Source: Mycolicibacterium palauense
Lineage (GTDB): Bacteria > Actinomycetota > Actinomycetes > Mycobacteriales > Mycobacteriaceae
Reading direction: 5' to 3'
DNA: 64,000 bases
NCBI RefSeq assembly: GCF_002592005.1
Contig: NZ_NVQF01000014.1
Location: 1-64,000 of the forward strand
How positions within the stretch are numbered: the first letter of the stretch is position 1; every line of letters starts with the position of its first letter. The notes beneath the pieces are model-generated. The model did no database searches, was not told the origin of the DNA, and saw only the letters and a program-made list of their open reading frames with translations. Shown in pieces: positions 36,788 to 44,262 of this stretch. Made by a program: the position numbers and the translations under genes.

Positions 36788-37276
36788 TCACTGCGCACCG
36801 GCCTCCAGTCGGGTGTCCACCCACTCGTGCAGACCGGGCAGTGACGCCTCGATGACGGAGAACACGTCCTCGAAGTCGCCCAGGTCACCGTAGTAGGGGT
36901 CCTCCACGTCGAGGGGGTGCGCGTTGGACCGGGGGTCGAAGCTGCGCAGCATGCGCAGCCGGTCGTCGTCGACGCCGAGCTGGCGCAGCAGCCGTGCGTG
37001 GTTGCGTCCCAGCGCCACCACCAGGTCGGCGGACAGGTGGTGGTCGTCGACCTGGGCGGCGACGTGGTCGGCGGGGTAGCCGTGGCTGCGCAACACGCGG
37101 ACCGCCCGGTGGTCGGCGCCGTCGCCGGCGTGCCAGCCACCGGTGCCCGCGCTGGTGACCCGGATCAGATCGCCGAGCCCGCGCTGGGCGATCTGGTGGG
37201 CGAACATCTTCTCGGCCATCGGGGAGCGACAGATGTTGCCCGAACAGACGAACGTCACGTGCAGCGAATCAGACAC
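36788..37276 (-). CDS. ptpA: Low-molecular-weight protein tyrosine phosphatase PtpA
   Basis: A 162-residue phosphatase. The P-loop CSGNICRS gives nucleophile Cys11 and phosphate-binding Arg17; the general acid is Asp126 in DVEDPYYGD. The residue numbers equal those of M. tuberculosis PtpA, a secreted effector that dephosphorylates host VPS33B. In a likely environmental species, an internal regulatory role is more probable. Its ATG overlaps the ptkA stop by eight bases, so kinase and phosphatase are translationally coupled. Confidence 0.95.
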   Translation of the reverse strand: MSDSLHVTFVCSGNICRSPMAEKMFAHQIAQRGLGDLIRVTSAGTGGWHAGDGADHRAVRVLRSHGYPADHVAAQVDDHHLSADLVVALGRNHARLLRQLGVDDDRLRMLRSFDPRSNAHPLDVEDPYYGDLGDFEDVFSVIEASLPGLHEWVDTRLEAGAQ

Positions 37277-37943
37277 CGAGCACCCCGCGCAGGTCGGTGA
37301 TGGTCGCCACGTGCCGGTACGGGGGCAGGGCCGGCCCCGGGTTCTCCACGAAGTCGGCGCGGCCGTAGCCCCAGCCCACCACCACGGTGCGGATACCGTG
37401 CGCGGCCGCGCCCTCGACGTCGTGGGAACGGTCGCCGACCATCAGGATGCGCTCGGGTAGCGGCTGCAGGTGTTCCAGGGCGCGGGCGAGCACCTCGGCC
37501 TTGGAGGCCCGGCTGCCGTCCGGGCCGGCGCCGGCGATCGTCTCGAAGAACCCGGCCAGCCCGAAGTGCTCGAGGATGCGCTGGGCGGTCGGCTCGGCCT
37601 TCGAGGTCGCCACGGCCAGGCGCACCCCCGCCGAGCGCAGGTCGGCCAGCAGCTGGGGGATTCCGTCGAACGGGCTGTTCATCGCCCATCCGCGGCTGGT
37701 GTAGTCGGCCCGGTAGGCCGCCATCGCGGTGTCGGCGAGCTCGCCCAGGCCCAGCCCGGCCAGCGTCTGGTGCATGGGCGGGCCGACGATCCGGCCGGCC
37801 AGGTCCCCGTCGGGGATCTCGGCGCCGATCTGGGCCAGGGCGTGGCGGAAACTGGCCACGATGCCCTGGGCCGAATCCGTCAGGGTGCCGTCGAGGTCGA
37901 AGATCACCAGCTGCGGTGCGCCGGTGGCGAGCACTTCCGTCAC
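37269..37943 (-). CDS. ptkA: HAD-fold protein tyrosine kinase PtkA
   Basis: A 224-residue HAD-superfamily protein. The N-terminal DxD motif is D16-L-D18-G ([11 protein letters not shown]), then [14 protein letters not shown] and [16 protein letters not shown] carry the remaining HAD motifs. M. tuberculosis PtkA (about 291 residues) has the same fold but phosphorylates tyrosines, including those of PtpA. The disordered N-terminal region of the M. tuberculosis protein is absent here: the start GTG 37943 is 42 bp from the divergent Nif3 start, so there is no room for it. It leads the ptkA-ptpA-SURF1 operon. A phosphatase role is possible on fold grounds. Confidence 0.85.
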   Translation of the reverse strand: MTEVLATGAPQLVIFDLDGTLTDSAQGIVASFRHALAQIGAEIPDGDLAGRIVGPPMHQTLAGLGLGELADTAMAAYRADYTSRGWAMNSPFDGIPQLLADLRSAGVRLAVATSKAEPTAQRILEHFGLAGFFETIAGAGPDGSRASKAEVLARALEHLQPLPERILMVGDRSHDVEGAAAHGIRTVVVGWGYGRADFVENPGPALPPYRHVATITDLRGVLGV

Positions 37944-37985
37944 GCCGCCATTGTCCCCGATTCCCGGCGCACTAGGGTTCGAGGT

Positions 37986-39134
37986 GTGAGTGTGCGGCTG
38001 GGCGAGGTCATCGAGGTGCTGGAGAGGGCCTATCCGACCAGCCTGGCGCAGGCCTGGGACTCGGTGGGTCTGGTCTGCGGTGATCCCGGCGAGACCGTGG
38101 ATTCGGTGACCGTCGCCGTCGATGCCACCGCGGCCGTGGTCGACGACGTCCCCGAGGGCGGACTGCTGCTGGCGCACCATCCGCTGCTGCTGCGCGGGGT
38201 GGACACGGTGGCCGCGGACACGGCCAAGGGTGCGCTGGTGCACCGGCTGATCCGGACCGGCCGGGCGCTCTACACCGCCCACACCAACGCCGACGCCGCC
38301 GACCCGGGTGTGTCCGACGCCCTGGCGGCCGCGCTCGGGCTGACCGTCGAGGGTGTGCTGGAGCCGGCCGGCGCGGCGCCCGGGCTGGACAAGTGGGTGA
38401 TCTTCGTGCCCGCCGAGAACGCCGAGGCCGTGCGCGCGGCGGTGTTCGCCGCCGGGGCCGGACAGATCGGGGACTACTCGCAGTGCAGCTGGAGCGTGAC
38501 CGGGACCGGGCAGTTCCTCCCGCACGACGGGGCCTCCCCGGCGATCGGCAGCATCGGCACGGTCGAACAGGTGTCCGAGGACCGGGTGGAGGTGATCGCG
38601 CCGTCGCGGCTGCGCCCGGCGGTGCTGGCCGCCATGCGCGCCGCCCACCCCTATGAGGAGCCGGCCTTCGACGTGCTGGAACTGGCGCCGCTGCCCTCGG
38701 GCTGTGGGCTGGGCCGGGTGGCCAGGCTGCCGGAGCCCGAGCCGCTGCGCGCGTTCGTCGATCGCGTCGGCGACCGGCTGCCCGCCACCGCGTGGGGGGT
38801 CCGCGCGGCCGGGGATCCCGACGTCACCGTGTCGCGGGTGGCGGTCTGTGGTGGCGCCGGGGATTCCCTGCTGGACACCGTCTCCCGAGCCGGAGTCGAC
38901 GCCTACGTGACCGCCGACCTGCGCCATCACCCCGCCGACGAGCACCGCCGGGCCGGTGGTGTCGCACTGGTCGACGTGGCGCACTGGGCCAGTGAGCAAC
39001 CGTGGTGCGAGCAGGCCGCCGGGATCCTACGCGAGCGGTTCGGCGAGCGGCTTGCGGTGCGGGTCAGCGATATCCGCACCGACCCGTGGACCCTCGGTGC
39101 CCACCGGCGCGACAATCAGGAGAGCTGGAGATGA
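37986..39134 (+). CDS. Nif3-like dinuclear metal protein (Rv2230c-like)
   Basis: A 382-residue protein of the Nif3/YbgI family, sometimes annotated GTP cyclohydrolase I type 2. Metal-binding motifs are [11 protein letters not shown] near the N-terminus, [11 protein letters not shown], and the C-terminal [18 protein letters not shown]. The central part (about 130-240) is the inserted domain found in longer family members. TAGGGT stands seven bases before GTG 37986 with no Shine-Dalgarno, giving a clear leaderless start. Its zinc-ribbon and RNase H neighbours follow downstream. The molecular role of the family is unresolved. Confidence 0.88.
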   Translation: MSVRLGEVIEVLERAYPTSLAQAWDSVGLVCGDPGETVDSVTVAVDATAAVVDDVPEGGLLLAHHPLLLRGVDTVAADTAKGALVHRLIRTGRALYTAHTNADAADPGVSDALAAALGLTVEGVLEPAGAAPGLDKWVIFVPAENAEAVRAAVFAAGAGQIGDYSQCSWSVTGTGQFLPHDGASPAIGSIGTVEQVSEDRVEVIAPSRLRPAVLAAMRAAHPYEEPAFDVLELAPLPSGCGLGRVARLPEPEPLRAFVDRVGDRLPATAWGVRAAGDPDVTVSRVAVCGGAGDSLLDTVSRAGVDAYVTADLRHHPADEHRRAGGVALVDVAHWASEQPWCEQAAGILRERFGERLAVRVSDIRTDPWTLGAHRRDNQESWR

Positions 39135-39141
39135 GAGCACG

Positions 39142-39870
39142 ATGAAAGCCGAAGTGACACAACAGCGTTCACTGCTCGATTTGGCCGAGCTGGACGCCGA
39201 ACTGGCCCGGATCACCCATCGTGCGGGCCATCTCGACGAGCAGCAGCGCTACGAGCAGCTGCAGGCTGAGCATCAGGAGGCCACCGACCGTGCCGCGGTG
39301 GCCGGGATCGCGCTGGAGGACCTCGACGGGCAGGTCTCCCGGTTCGAGTCCGAGATCGACGCCGTGCGTCAGCGCGAGGATCGGGACCGCTCCCTGCTCG
39401 ACTCGGCCGGGGTCAATCCCAAGCAACTGGGCGAACTCCAGCATGAGCTGCAGACACTGGAGCGCCGGCAGTCGTCGCTGGAGGACTCGCTGCTGGAGGT
39501 GATGGAGCGCCGCGAGGAGCTGGCGGGCCAGGCCGCCGCGGAGCGGGCGGCGATCGAGGCACTGCAGGGTGACCTCGACGCCGCGCGGCAGGCCCGCGAC
39601 GCCGCGCTGGCCGACGTCGAGCAGAAACGCACCGAGTGCCAGGCCCGGCGTGAGGAACTCGCCGCGGGGCTGGAGGCCAACCTGCTCGCCCTCTACGAAC
39701 GCCAGCGCGCCTCGTCGGGGGTGGGGGCCGGTGTGCTGCGCGGCAACCGCTGTGGCGCCTGCCGGATCGAGATCGACCGGGGGGAGATGGCGAAGATCTC
39801 CGCGGCCGCCGAGGACGAGGTTCTGCGCTGCCCCGAGTGCGGGGCGATTCTGTTGCGCGTCAAGGCATAA
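39142..39870 (+). CDS. Coiled-coil zinc-ribbon protein (Rv2229c-like)
   Basis: A 242-residue protein. Residues about 5-190 form a long antiparallel coiled coil rich in Glu, Gln and Arg (for example LEDSLLEVMERREELAGQAAAERAAIEAL). The end is a four-cysteine zinc ribbon: CGAC and CPEC. This is the CT398/Rv2229c family, whose members may bind nucleic acid or assist secretion, with no settled function. ATG 39142 is seven bases after the Nif3 stop, with GGAG upstream. The C-terminal coding sequence contributes the first copy of a GCGTCAAGGC repeat that continues past the stop. Confidence 0.86.
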   Translation: MKAEVTQQRSLLDLAELDAELARITHRAGHLDEQQRYEQLQAEHQEATDRAAVAGIALEDLDGQVSRFESEIDAVRQREDRDRSLLDSAGVNPKQLGELQHELQTLERRQSSLEDSLLEVMERREELAGQAAAERAAIEALQGDLDAARQARDAALADVEQKRTECQARREELAAGLEANLLALYERQRASSGVGAGVLRGNRCGACRIEIDRGEMAKISAAAEDEVLRCPECGAILLRVKA

Positions 39871-39926
39871 GCGTCAGGGCATCTCAGCGTCAAGGCTTCT
39901 CAGCGTCAGGGCTTCAGCGTCAAGGC
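39857..39926 (+). repeat. Five GCGTCA(A/G)GGC repeats between the zinc-ribbon and RNase H genes
   Basis: Copies start at 39857, 39871, 39887, 39903 and 39917, with spacings of 14, 16, 16 and 14 bp. The first encodes the end of the zinc-ribbon protein. The array fills the 67-bp intergenic gap and ends just before AGGGAG, the ribosome-binding site of the RNase H gene. It may be a duplicated gene-end fragment. Confidence 0.7.
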
Positions 39927-39937
39927 AGGGAGACGGG

Positions 39938-41164
39938 ATCATCAAGGTTCTCATCGAGGCCGACGGCGGTTCGCGCGGCAACCCCGGTCCGGCGGGATAC
40001 GGATCGGTGGTGTGGTCGCAGGACCACTCGACCGTCCTCGCCGAGAGCAGGCAGGCGATCGGACACGCCACCAACAACGTCGCCGAATACCGCGGGCTGA
40101 TCGCCGGGTTGGAGGAGGCGGCCGGGCTGGGCGCCGACGAGGTCGAGGTGTCGATGGACTCCAAGCTGGTGGTCGAGCAGATGGCGGGTCGCTGGAAGGT
40201 CAAGAACTCCGGGCTGGCCGACCTGCACCGGCAGGCGAGGGCGCTGGCCGAGCGGTTCGACTCGGTGACCTACCGCTGGATTCCCCGCTCGCAGAACGCC
40301 CATGCCGACCGGCTGGCGAATGAGGCGATGGATGCGGCCGCGGACCCGGCGGCGATGGGCAGGGCCGCGGACCCGGCGGCGATGGATGCGGCCGCGGACT
40401 CGGCGGCGATGGGCAGGGCCGTGGACTCGGCGGCGGTGGATGCGGCTGCGGACCCGGCGGGGTCCTCGGCCGACCCGGCGACCCCGACCTCAACGGAGGG
40501 CAGGACCAGCACTCATACGCCGGTCAACCCGGCGGGCTGGACCGGTGCCCGCGGGGTGCCGACCCGGTTGCTGCTGCTGCGCCACGGCCAGACCGGGCTG
40601 TCGGTGGAGAAGCGCTATTCCGGCCGTGGAAACCCCGAGCTGACCGAGCTGGGGCGCCGGCAGGCCGACGCGGCGGCGGACTATCTGGCCGCGCGCGGCG
40701 GGATCACGGCGGTGGTGTCCTCGCCGCTGCAGCGGGCCCGTGACACCGCGGCGGCGTCGGCGAAGGCGCTGGGCCTCGACGTCACCGTCGACGAGGACCT
40801 CACCGAGACCGATTTCGGGCAGTGGGAGGGTCTGACGTTCGGCGAGGCGTCGGCGTCCGATCCGGAGACGCACGGCCGGTGGCTGCGCGACACCAGCGTC
40901 GCGCCTCCCGGCGGGGAGAGTTTCGACGCGGTCGCCACCCGGGTTCGCCGCGCCCGCAACCGGATCATCGCCGAATACGGCGGTGCCACCGTGCTGGTGG
41001 TCTCCCACGTCACTCCGATCAAGACCATGCTGCGCATGGCGCTGGACGCCGGGCCGACGATGCTTTATCGGCTGCATCTGGACCTGGCCTCGCTGTCCAT
41101 CGCGGAGTTCTACCCCGACGGGGTGGCCTCGGTGCGGCTGGTCAACCAGACCGCCTATCTCTAA
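39938..41164 (+). CDS. Bifunctional RNase HI / histidine phosphatase (Rv2228c-like)
   Basis: A 408-residue fusion. The N-terminal RNase H domain has EADGGSRGNPGPAGYG, AEYRGLIAGL, MDSKLVVEQM and NAHADRLAN, the DEDD catalytic residues. A spacer of five 9-residue repeats follows. The C-terminal histidine phosphatase has RHGQTGLSVEKRYSGRGNPELTELG and VVSHVTPIKTML; in M. tuberculosis it acts as a CobC-type alpha-ribazole phosphatase. No ATG, GTG or TTG occurs in frame between the previous stop and the conserved start. The best candidate is ATC 39938 (or 39941) after AGGGAG. An ATC start is rare, so the 5' end needs checking. Confidence 0.88.
   Translation: MIKVLIEADGGSRGNPGPAGYGSVVWSQDHSTVLAESRQAIGHATNNVAEYRGLIAGLEEAAGLGADEVEVSMDSKLVVEQMAGRWKVKNSGLADLHRQARALAERFDSVTYRWIPRSQNAHADRLANEAMDAAADPAAMGRAADPAAMDAAADSAAMGRAVDSAAVDAAADPAGSSADPATPTSTEGRTSTHTPVNPAGWTGARGVPTRLLLLRHGQTGLSVEKRYSGRGNPELTELGRRQADAAADYLAARGGITAVVSSPLQRARDTAAASAKALGLDVTVDEDLTETDFGQWEGLTFGEASASDPETHGRWLRDTSVAPPGGESFDAVATRVRRARNRIIAEYGGATVLVVSHVTPIKTMLRMALDAGPTMLYRLHLDLASLSIAEFYPDGVASVRLVNQTAYL
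40331..40465 (+). repeat. Five 27-bp in-frame minisatellite units in the fusion linker
   Basis: Units at 40331, 40358, 40385, 40412 and 40439 encode DAAADPAAM, GRAADPAAM, DAAADSAAM, GRAVDSAAV and DAAADPAGS. The period is exactly 27 bp and alternate units resemble each other most, suggesting duplication of a 54-bp pair. It lies between the RNase H and phosphatase domains and would only alter linker length. Confidence 0.85.
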
Positions 41165-41751
41165 CTGTGCAGGTGGAGGCGTTCGCCCTGGGCGCCGAAG
41201 ATCATGATCGCCTCCACGGGCCCGTCCACGGCCCCGAACCAGTGTGGTGTCCACGTGGTGAACTCGACGGCCTCGCCGGGTTCGATGACCAGGTCCCGTT
41301 CGCCCAGGATCAGTCGCATCCGGCCGGACAGCACGTACATCCAGTCCTGGCCCTCGTGGACGGGAAGGTCGTCGGGCGGAGTGGCGCGCCGTGGGTTGAC
41401 CCGAATCTTGAAGGCGTGCAGGCCGCCCGCGGGGCCGTGGCGCGTCAGCGGCCAGAAGGTCACGTCGTTGCGGGTGTGGGCGCTGCCGCGGACGCGGGGG
41501 TCGGGGTGCTCGGGTTCGCGCAGCAGATCGTCGGTGCTGACCGACAGTGCCGCGGCCAGCCGCGGGAGGTGGTCGAGCGCCAGCCGCCGTTTTCCGGATT
41601 CGAGCCGGCTGAGGGTGGAGACGTCGATGCCGGCCCGCCCGGCCACCTCGTCGAGGGTCAGCCCCTGGCGGGTGCGCAGTTCACGTAGTCGACGCCGGAC
41701 CCGCAGGTCGACGCCGTCCTCGGTCGACCGAGTCGACTGATTTGCCTGCAT
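41161..41751 (-). CDS. Xre-family regulator with C-terminal cupin
   Basis: A 196-residue regulator. An N-terminal Xre helix-turn-helix (LRELRTRQGLTLDEVAGRAGIDVSTLSRLESGKRRL) is joined to a cupin sensor domain (DLPVHEGQDWMYVLSGRMRLILGERDLVIEPGEAVEF, then PHWFG). Such proteins sense a small molecule and control a nearby operon. ATG 41751 is within the palindrome TTTGCC-N5-GGCAAA, which suggests autorepression; GTG 41769 is an alternative. Its stop overlaps the RNase H/phosphatase stop by 3 bp (41162-41164) in the opposite direction. It diverges from the methyltransferase that is its likely target. Confidence 0.86.
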   Translation of the reverse strand: MQANQSTRSTEDGVDLRVRRRLRELRTRQGLTLDEVAGRAGIDVSTLSRLESGKRRLALDHLPRLAAALSVSTDDLLREPEHPDPRVRGSAHTRNDVTFWPLTRHGPAGGLHAFKIRVNPRRATPPDDLPVHEGQDWMYVLSGRMRLILGERDLVIEPGEAVEFTTWTPHWFGAVDGPVEAIMIFGAQGERLHLHS

Positions 41752-41757
41752 GGCAAA
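41741..41757. promoter_or_regulatory. Palindromic operator over the Xre-cupin start codon
   Basis: TTTGCC (41741-41746) and GGCAAA (41752-41757) are perfect 6-bp arms around TGCAT. The minus-strand ATG (41751-41749) lies in the loop and right arm. A dimeric regulator bound here would block its own translation or transcription start and could also affect the divergent methyltransferase gene about 90 bp away. Confidence 0.55.
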
Positions 41758-41843
41758 CCATGTTGCCACATTTCCAAGGCCGGGGCATCGTGGATGTCAT
41801 CGGCGCCGAGGATCTCGGCGAGGGCTTTCGGAAAGGAAATGCG

Positions 41844-42473
41844 ATGTCGGAGACCACGGACGCACGCCAGCTCTGGAACGAGCGCTACGGCGAGTCGCAC
41901 CGCGTCTGGAGCGGGCGGGCCAATGCCCGGCTGGTCGAGATGGCCGACGGGTTGGCGCCCGGGCGTGCGCTCGACCTCGGCTGCGGCGAGGGCGGCGATG
42001 CGCGCTGGCTGGCCGAGCGAGGCTGGCAGGTGGTGGCGGTCGACATCTCCGATGCGGCGCTGCAGCGCGCAGCCGAGGACGCCGGTGACCTGGCCGCCCG
42101 CATCGACTTCCAGCATCACGACCTCACCGAGAGCTTTCCGGAGGGCACCTTCGACCTGGTCTCGGCGCAGTTCCTGCATTCACCGGTGTCCATGGACCGG
42201 GCCGCGGTGTTGCGCCGCGCCGCAGACGCGGTGGCCCCCGGCGGCGTCCTGCTGATCGTCGACCACGGGGCGGCCCCGCCGTGGGCGGAGGGGCTGAAGA
42301 AGCACGTGCACGACTTCCCGTCGCCTCAGGAGGTGGTCGACGGGCTCGGTCTCGACGGGCAGCGGTGGGAGCGTGTGCGGGTGGACAGTGCGGAGCGCGA
42401 AGGCGTCCTGGGCCCCGACGGCCAGGAGGCGACGCTGCTGGACAACATCATCATGCTGCGGCGACGGGATTAG
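41844..42473 (+). CDS. Class I SAM-dependent methyltransferase
   Basis: A 209-residue soluble methyltransferase. Motif I is LDLGCGEGGDARWLAERGW (about 44-62), motif II is VVAVDISDAAL, and the post-motif VAPGGVLLIVDHGAAPPWAEG is clear. The acceptor cannot be named; relatives act on thiols, tellurite or small molecules. AAAGGA lies seven bases before ATG 41844. It diverges from the Xre-cupin regulator, its likely controller. Confidence 0.85.
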   Translation: MSETTDARQLWNERYGESHRVWSGRANARLVEMADGLAPGRALDLGCGEGGDARWLAERGWQVVAVDISDAALQRAAEDAGDLAARIDFQHHDLTESFPEGTFDLVSAQFLHSPVSMDRAAVLRRAADAVAPGGVLLIVDHGAAPPWAEGLKKHVHDFPSPQEVVDGLGLDGQRWERVRVDSAEREGVLGPDGQEATLLDNIIMLRRRD

Positions 42474-42534
42474 GCGGGGCGGGTGGTTGCCCGTTCGGGC
42501 CGGCTCGTCGGTGGGCCGGTCTAGTATCGAAAGT

Positions 42535-43827
42535 ATGTTCGAACGCGCGGTGGCCGATCTGGCCCGGGACGGCTGGGATGACGAGGCCGCCCTCGTCGAG
42601 GGCATCGCGCGGCTCGAACGCCTCAAGGCCGCGGCGGCGGCCCGGCAGGCGCAGCTGACCGCCCGGCTGGATACGTTGCGCCGGGCCGCCGAGGCGCAGC
42701 GCGGGGTTCCGGCGGCGCGGCAGTGCCGCGGGCTGGCCGCCGAGGTGGCGCTGGCGCGGAGTGATTCGCCCTTCCGCGGCAACCGGCATCTCGGCCTGGC
42801 CAAGGCCCTGGTGCACGAGATGCCCCACACGCTGGCGGCCCTGCAACAGGGGGAGCTTTCGGAGTGGCGGGCCACCATCGTCGTGCGGGAATCGGCCTGC
42901 CTGGACGTCGAGGATCGCCGGACCCTCGACAGCGAGCTGTGCGCGGACGTCGCGTCCCTGCGGGGAGTCGGCGACGCCGGGCTGGCCGCGGCGGCCAAGG
43001 CGATCGCCTACCGCCTCGACCCGCACGCGGTGGTCGACCGGGCGGCCCGGGCCGAGGCCGAACGCAACGTCTCGATTCGGCCGGCCCCGGACACCATGAC
43101 CTACGTGACCGCCCTGCTGCCGGTCGCCCAGGGCGTGTCGGTGTACGCCGCACTCAAACGGCAGGCCGACACCAACGCCGACGGGCGGAGCCGCGGCCAG
43201 GTCATGGCCGACACCCTGGTGGAACGGGTGACCGGACGCACCGCCGCGGCGGCCACGCCGGTGGCGGTGAACCTGGTGTTGAGCGACGACACCCTGACCG
43301 GCGGGCCGGAGCCGGCCACCGTCTCGGGTTACGGCCCGATCCCCGCCGGGATCGCCTGCCGGCTCATCGAACACGCACTCACCGATCCGGCGAGCCGGGC
43401 CACCCTGCGCCGGCTCTACGCGGAACCGGCCAGTGGGGCGCTGGTCGCGATGGAGACGCGGTCGCGGACCTTCCCGAAGGGGCTGGCCCGGTTCATCGGG
43501 CTGCGTGATCAGCGCTGCCGAACGCCGTACTGCGACGCCCCCATTCGGCACACCGACCACGTGAGGCCCCACGCCCGCGCGGGTCCCACGTCGGCGGCCA
43601 ACGGTGAGGGGCAGTGCGAGGCCTGCAACTACACCAAGGAGGCGCGCGGCTGGTCGGTGAGTACCGGCGTCGGCGAGACGGGCCGGCACACCGCCGAGTT
43701 CCGCACCCCGACCGGCGCGGTGTACCGGTCGACCGCCCCGCCGCTGCTGCCGGGGCGGTGGTGGATCGACGGCGGCGAGGTCGAGCGGGGCCTGCGCATC
43801 GAGCTGGTCAGGCGGCACGCGGCCTGA
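42535..43827 (+). CDS. 13E12-family DUF222/HNH endonuclease-like protein
   Basis: A 430-residue protein of the mycobacterial 13E12 repeat family. The N-terminal DUF222 region is all-alpha (LARDGWDDEAALVEGIARLERLK). The C-terminal HNH motif is RDQRCRTPYCDAPIRHTDHVRPHA then GQCEACNYTKEA, with two CxxC-like zinc knuckles and the catalytic histidines intact. TAGTAT lies seven bases before ATG 42535, giving a leaderless start. These genes are multicopy in mycobacteria and some copies serve as phage integration sites. rnpB follows within about 30 bp. Confidence 0.9.
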   Translation: MFERAVADLARDGWDDEAALVEGIARLERLKAAAAARQAQLTARLDTLRRAAEAQRGVPAARQCRGLAAEVALARSDSPFRGNRHLGLAKALVHEMPHTLAALQQGELSEWRATIVVRESACLDVEDRRTLDSELCADVASLRGVGDAGLAAAAKAIAYRLDPHAVVDRAARAEAERNVSIRPAPDTMTYVTALLPVAQGVSVYAALKRQADTNADGRSRGQVMADTLVERVTGRTAAAATPVAVNLVLSDDTLTGGPEPATVSGYGPIPAGIACRLIEHALTDPASRATLRRLYAEPASGALVAMETRSRTFPKGLARFIGLRDQRCRTPYCDAPIRHTDHVRPHARAGPTSAANGEGQCEACNYTKEARGWSVSTGVGETGRHTAEFRTPTGAVYRSTAPPLLPGRWWIDGGEVERGLRIELVRRHAA

Positions 43828-43843
43828 CCGCCGGGCCAGGGTG

Positions 43844-43849
43844 TACCTT
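43844..43849 (+). promoter_or_regulatory. -10 box of rnpB
   Basis: TACCTT (43844-43849) fits the mycobacterial TANNNT -10 pattern and places transcription start about seven bases on, at 43857, exactly where the P1 helix of RNase P RNA begins. No good -35 box is seen; it would lie in the end of the HNH gene. Confidence 0.55.
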
Positions 43850-43856
43850 TATCGGC

Positions 43857-44262
43857 GCGAACGAGTTGGCTGGGCGGCCGCGGATCGTCGGCCGGCCTGC
43901 CTGGCAGGCCGGGGGTGATTCGAGGAAAGTCCGGACTTCACAGAGCAGGGTGATTGCTAACGGCAATCCGAGGTGACTCGCGGGAAAGTGCCACAGAAAA
44001 CAGACCGCCGGAAACGGTAAGGGTGAAAAGGTGCGGTAAGAGCGCACCAGCGCCCCGGGTGACCGGGACGGCTTGGTAAACCCCACCCGAAGCAAGGCCA
44101 AGAGGTCGTGCCCGGCACGACTGCGCAGGCGTTCGAGGGTCGCTCGCCCGAGCCTGCGGGTAGGCCGCTTGAGGCACCCGGCAACGGAGTGCCCAGATGG
44201 ATGGTCGCCGCCGCGCACCCGGTGCGCGGAACAGAATCCGGCTTACAGGCCAACTCGTTCGC
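43857..44262 (+). ncRNA. rnpB: RNase P RNA (type A)
   Basis: About 406 nt. The ends GCGAACGAGTTGGC (43857-43870) and GCCAACTCGTTCGC (44249-44262) pair perfectly as helix P1. The universal 5' core GAGGAAAGTCCGGAC (from 43922) and 3' core ACAGAATCCGGCTTACAG (from 44231) form P4. GGTAAACCCCACC near 44084 is the L15 loop that pairs with the tRNA 3' CCA, and the AGAGGTCGTGCC segment fits the specificity region. This ribozyme matures tRNA 5' ends. Its last 20 nt overlap the converging CocE-like gene. Confidence 0.95.

Noticed and set aside
39569..39937. Upstream extension of the RNase H frame
   Set aside because: It overlaps the zinc-ribbon gene in another frame with shadow composition; homologues begin at the (V)KV(L/V)IEADGGSRG segment.
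42535..43827. Insertion sequence or inteins
   Set aside because: The HNH protein is a stand-alone 13E12-family gene with its own promoter; no terminal inverted repeats or target duplications were seen.
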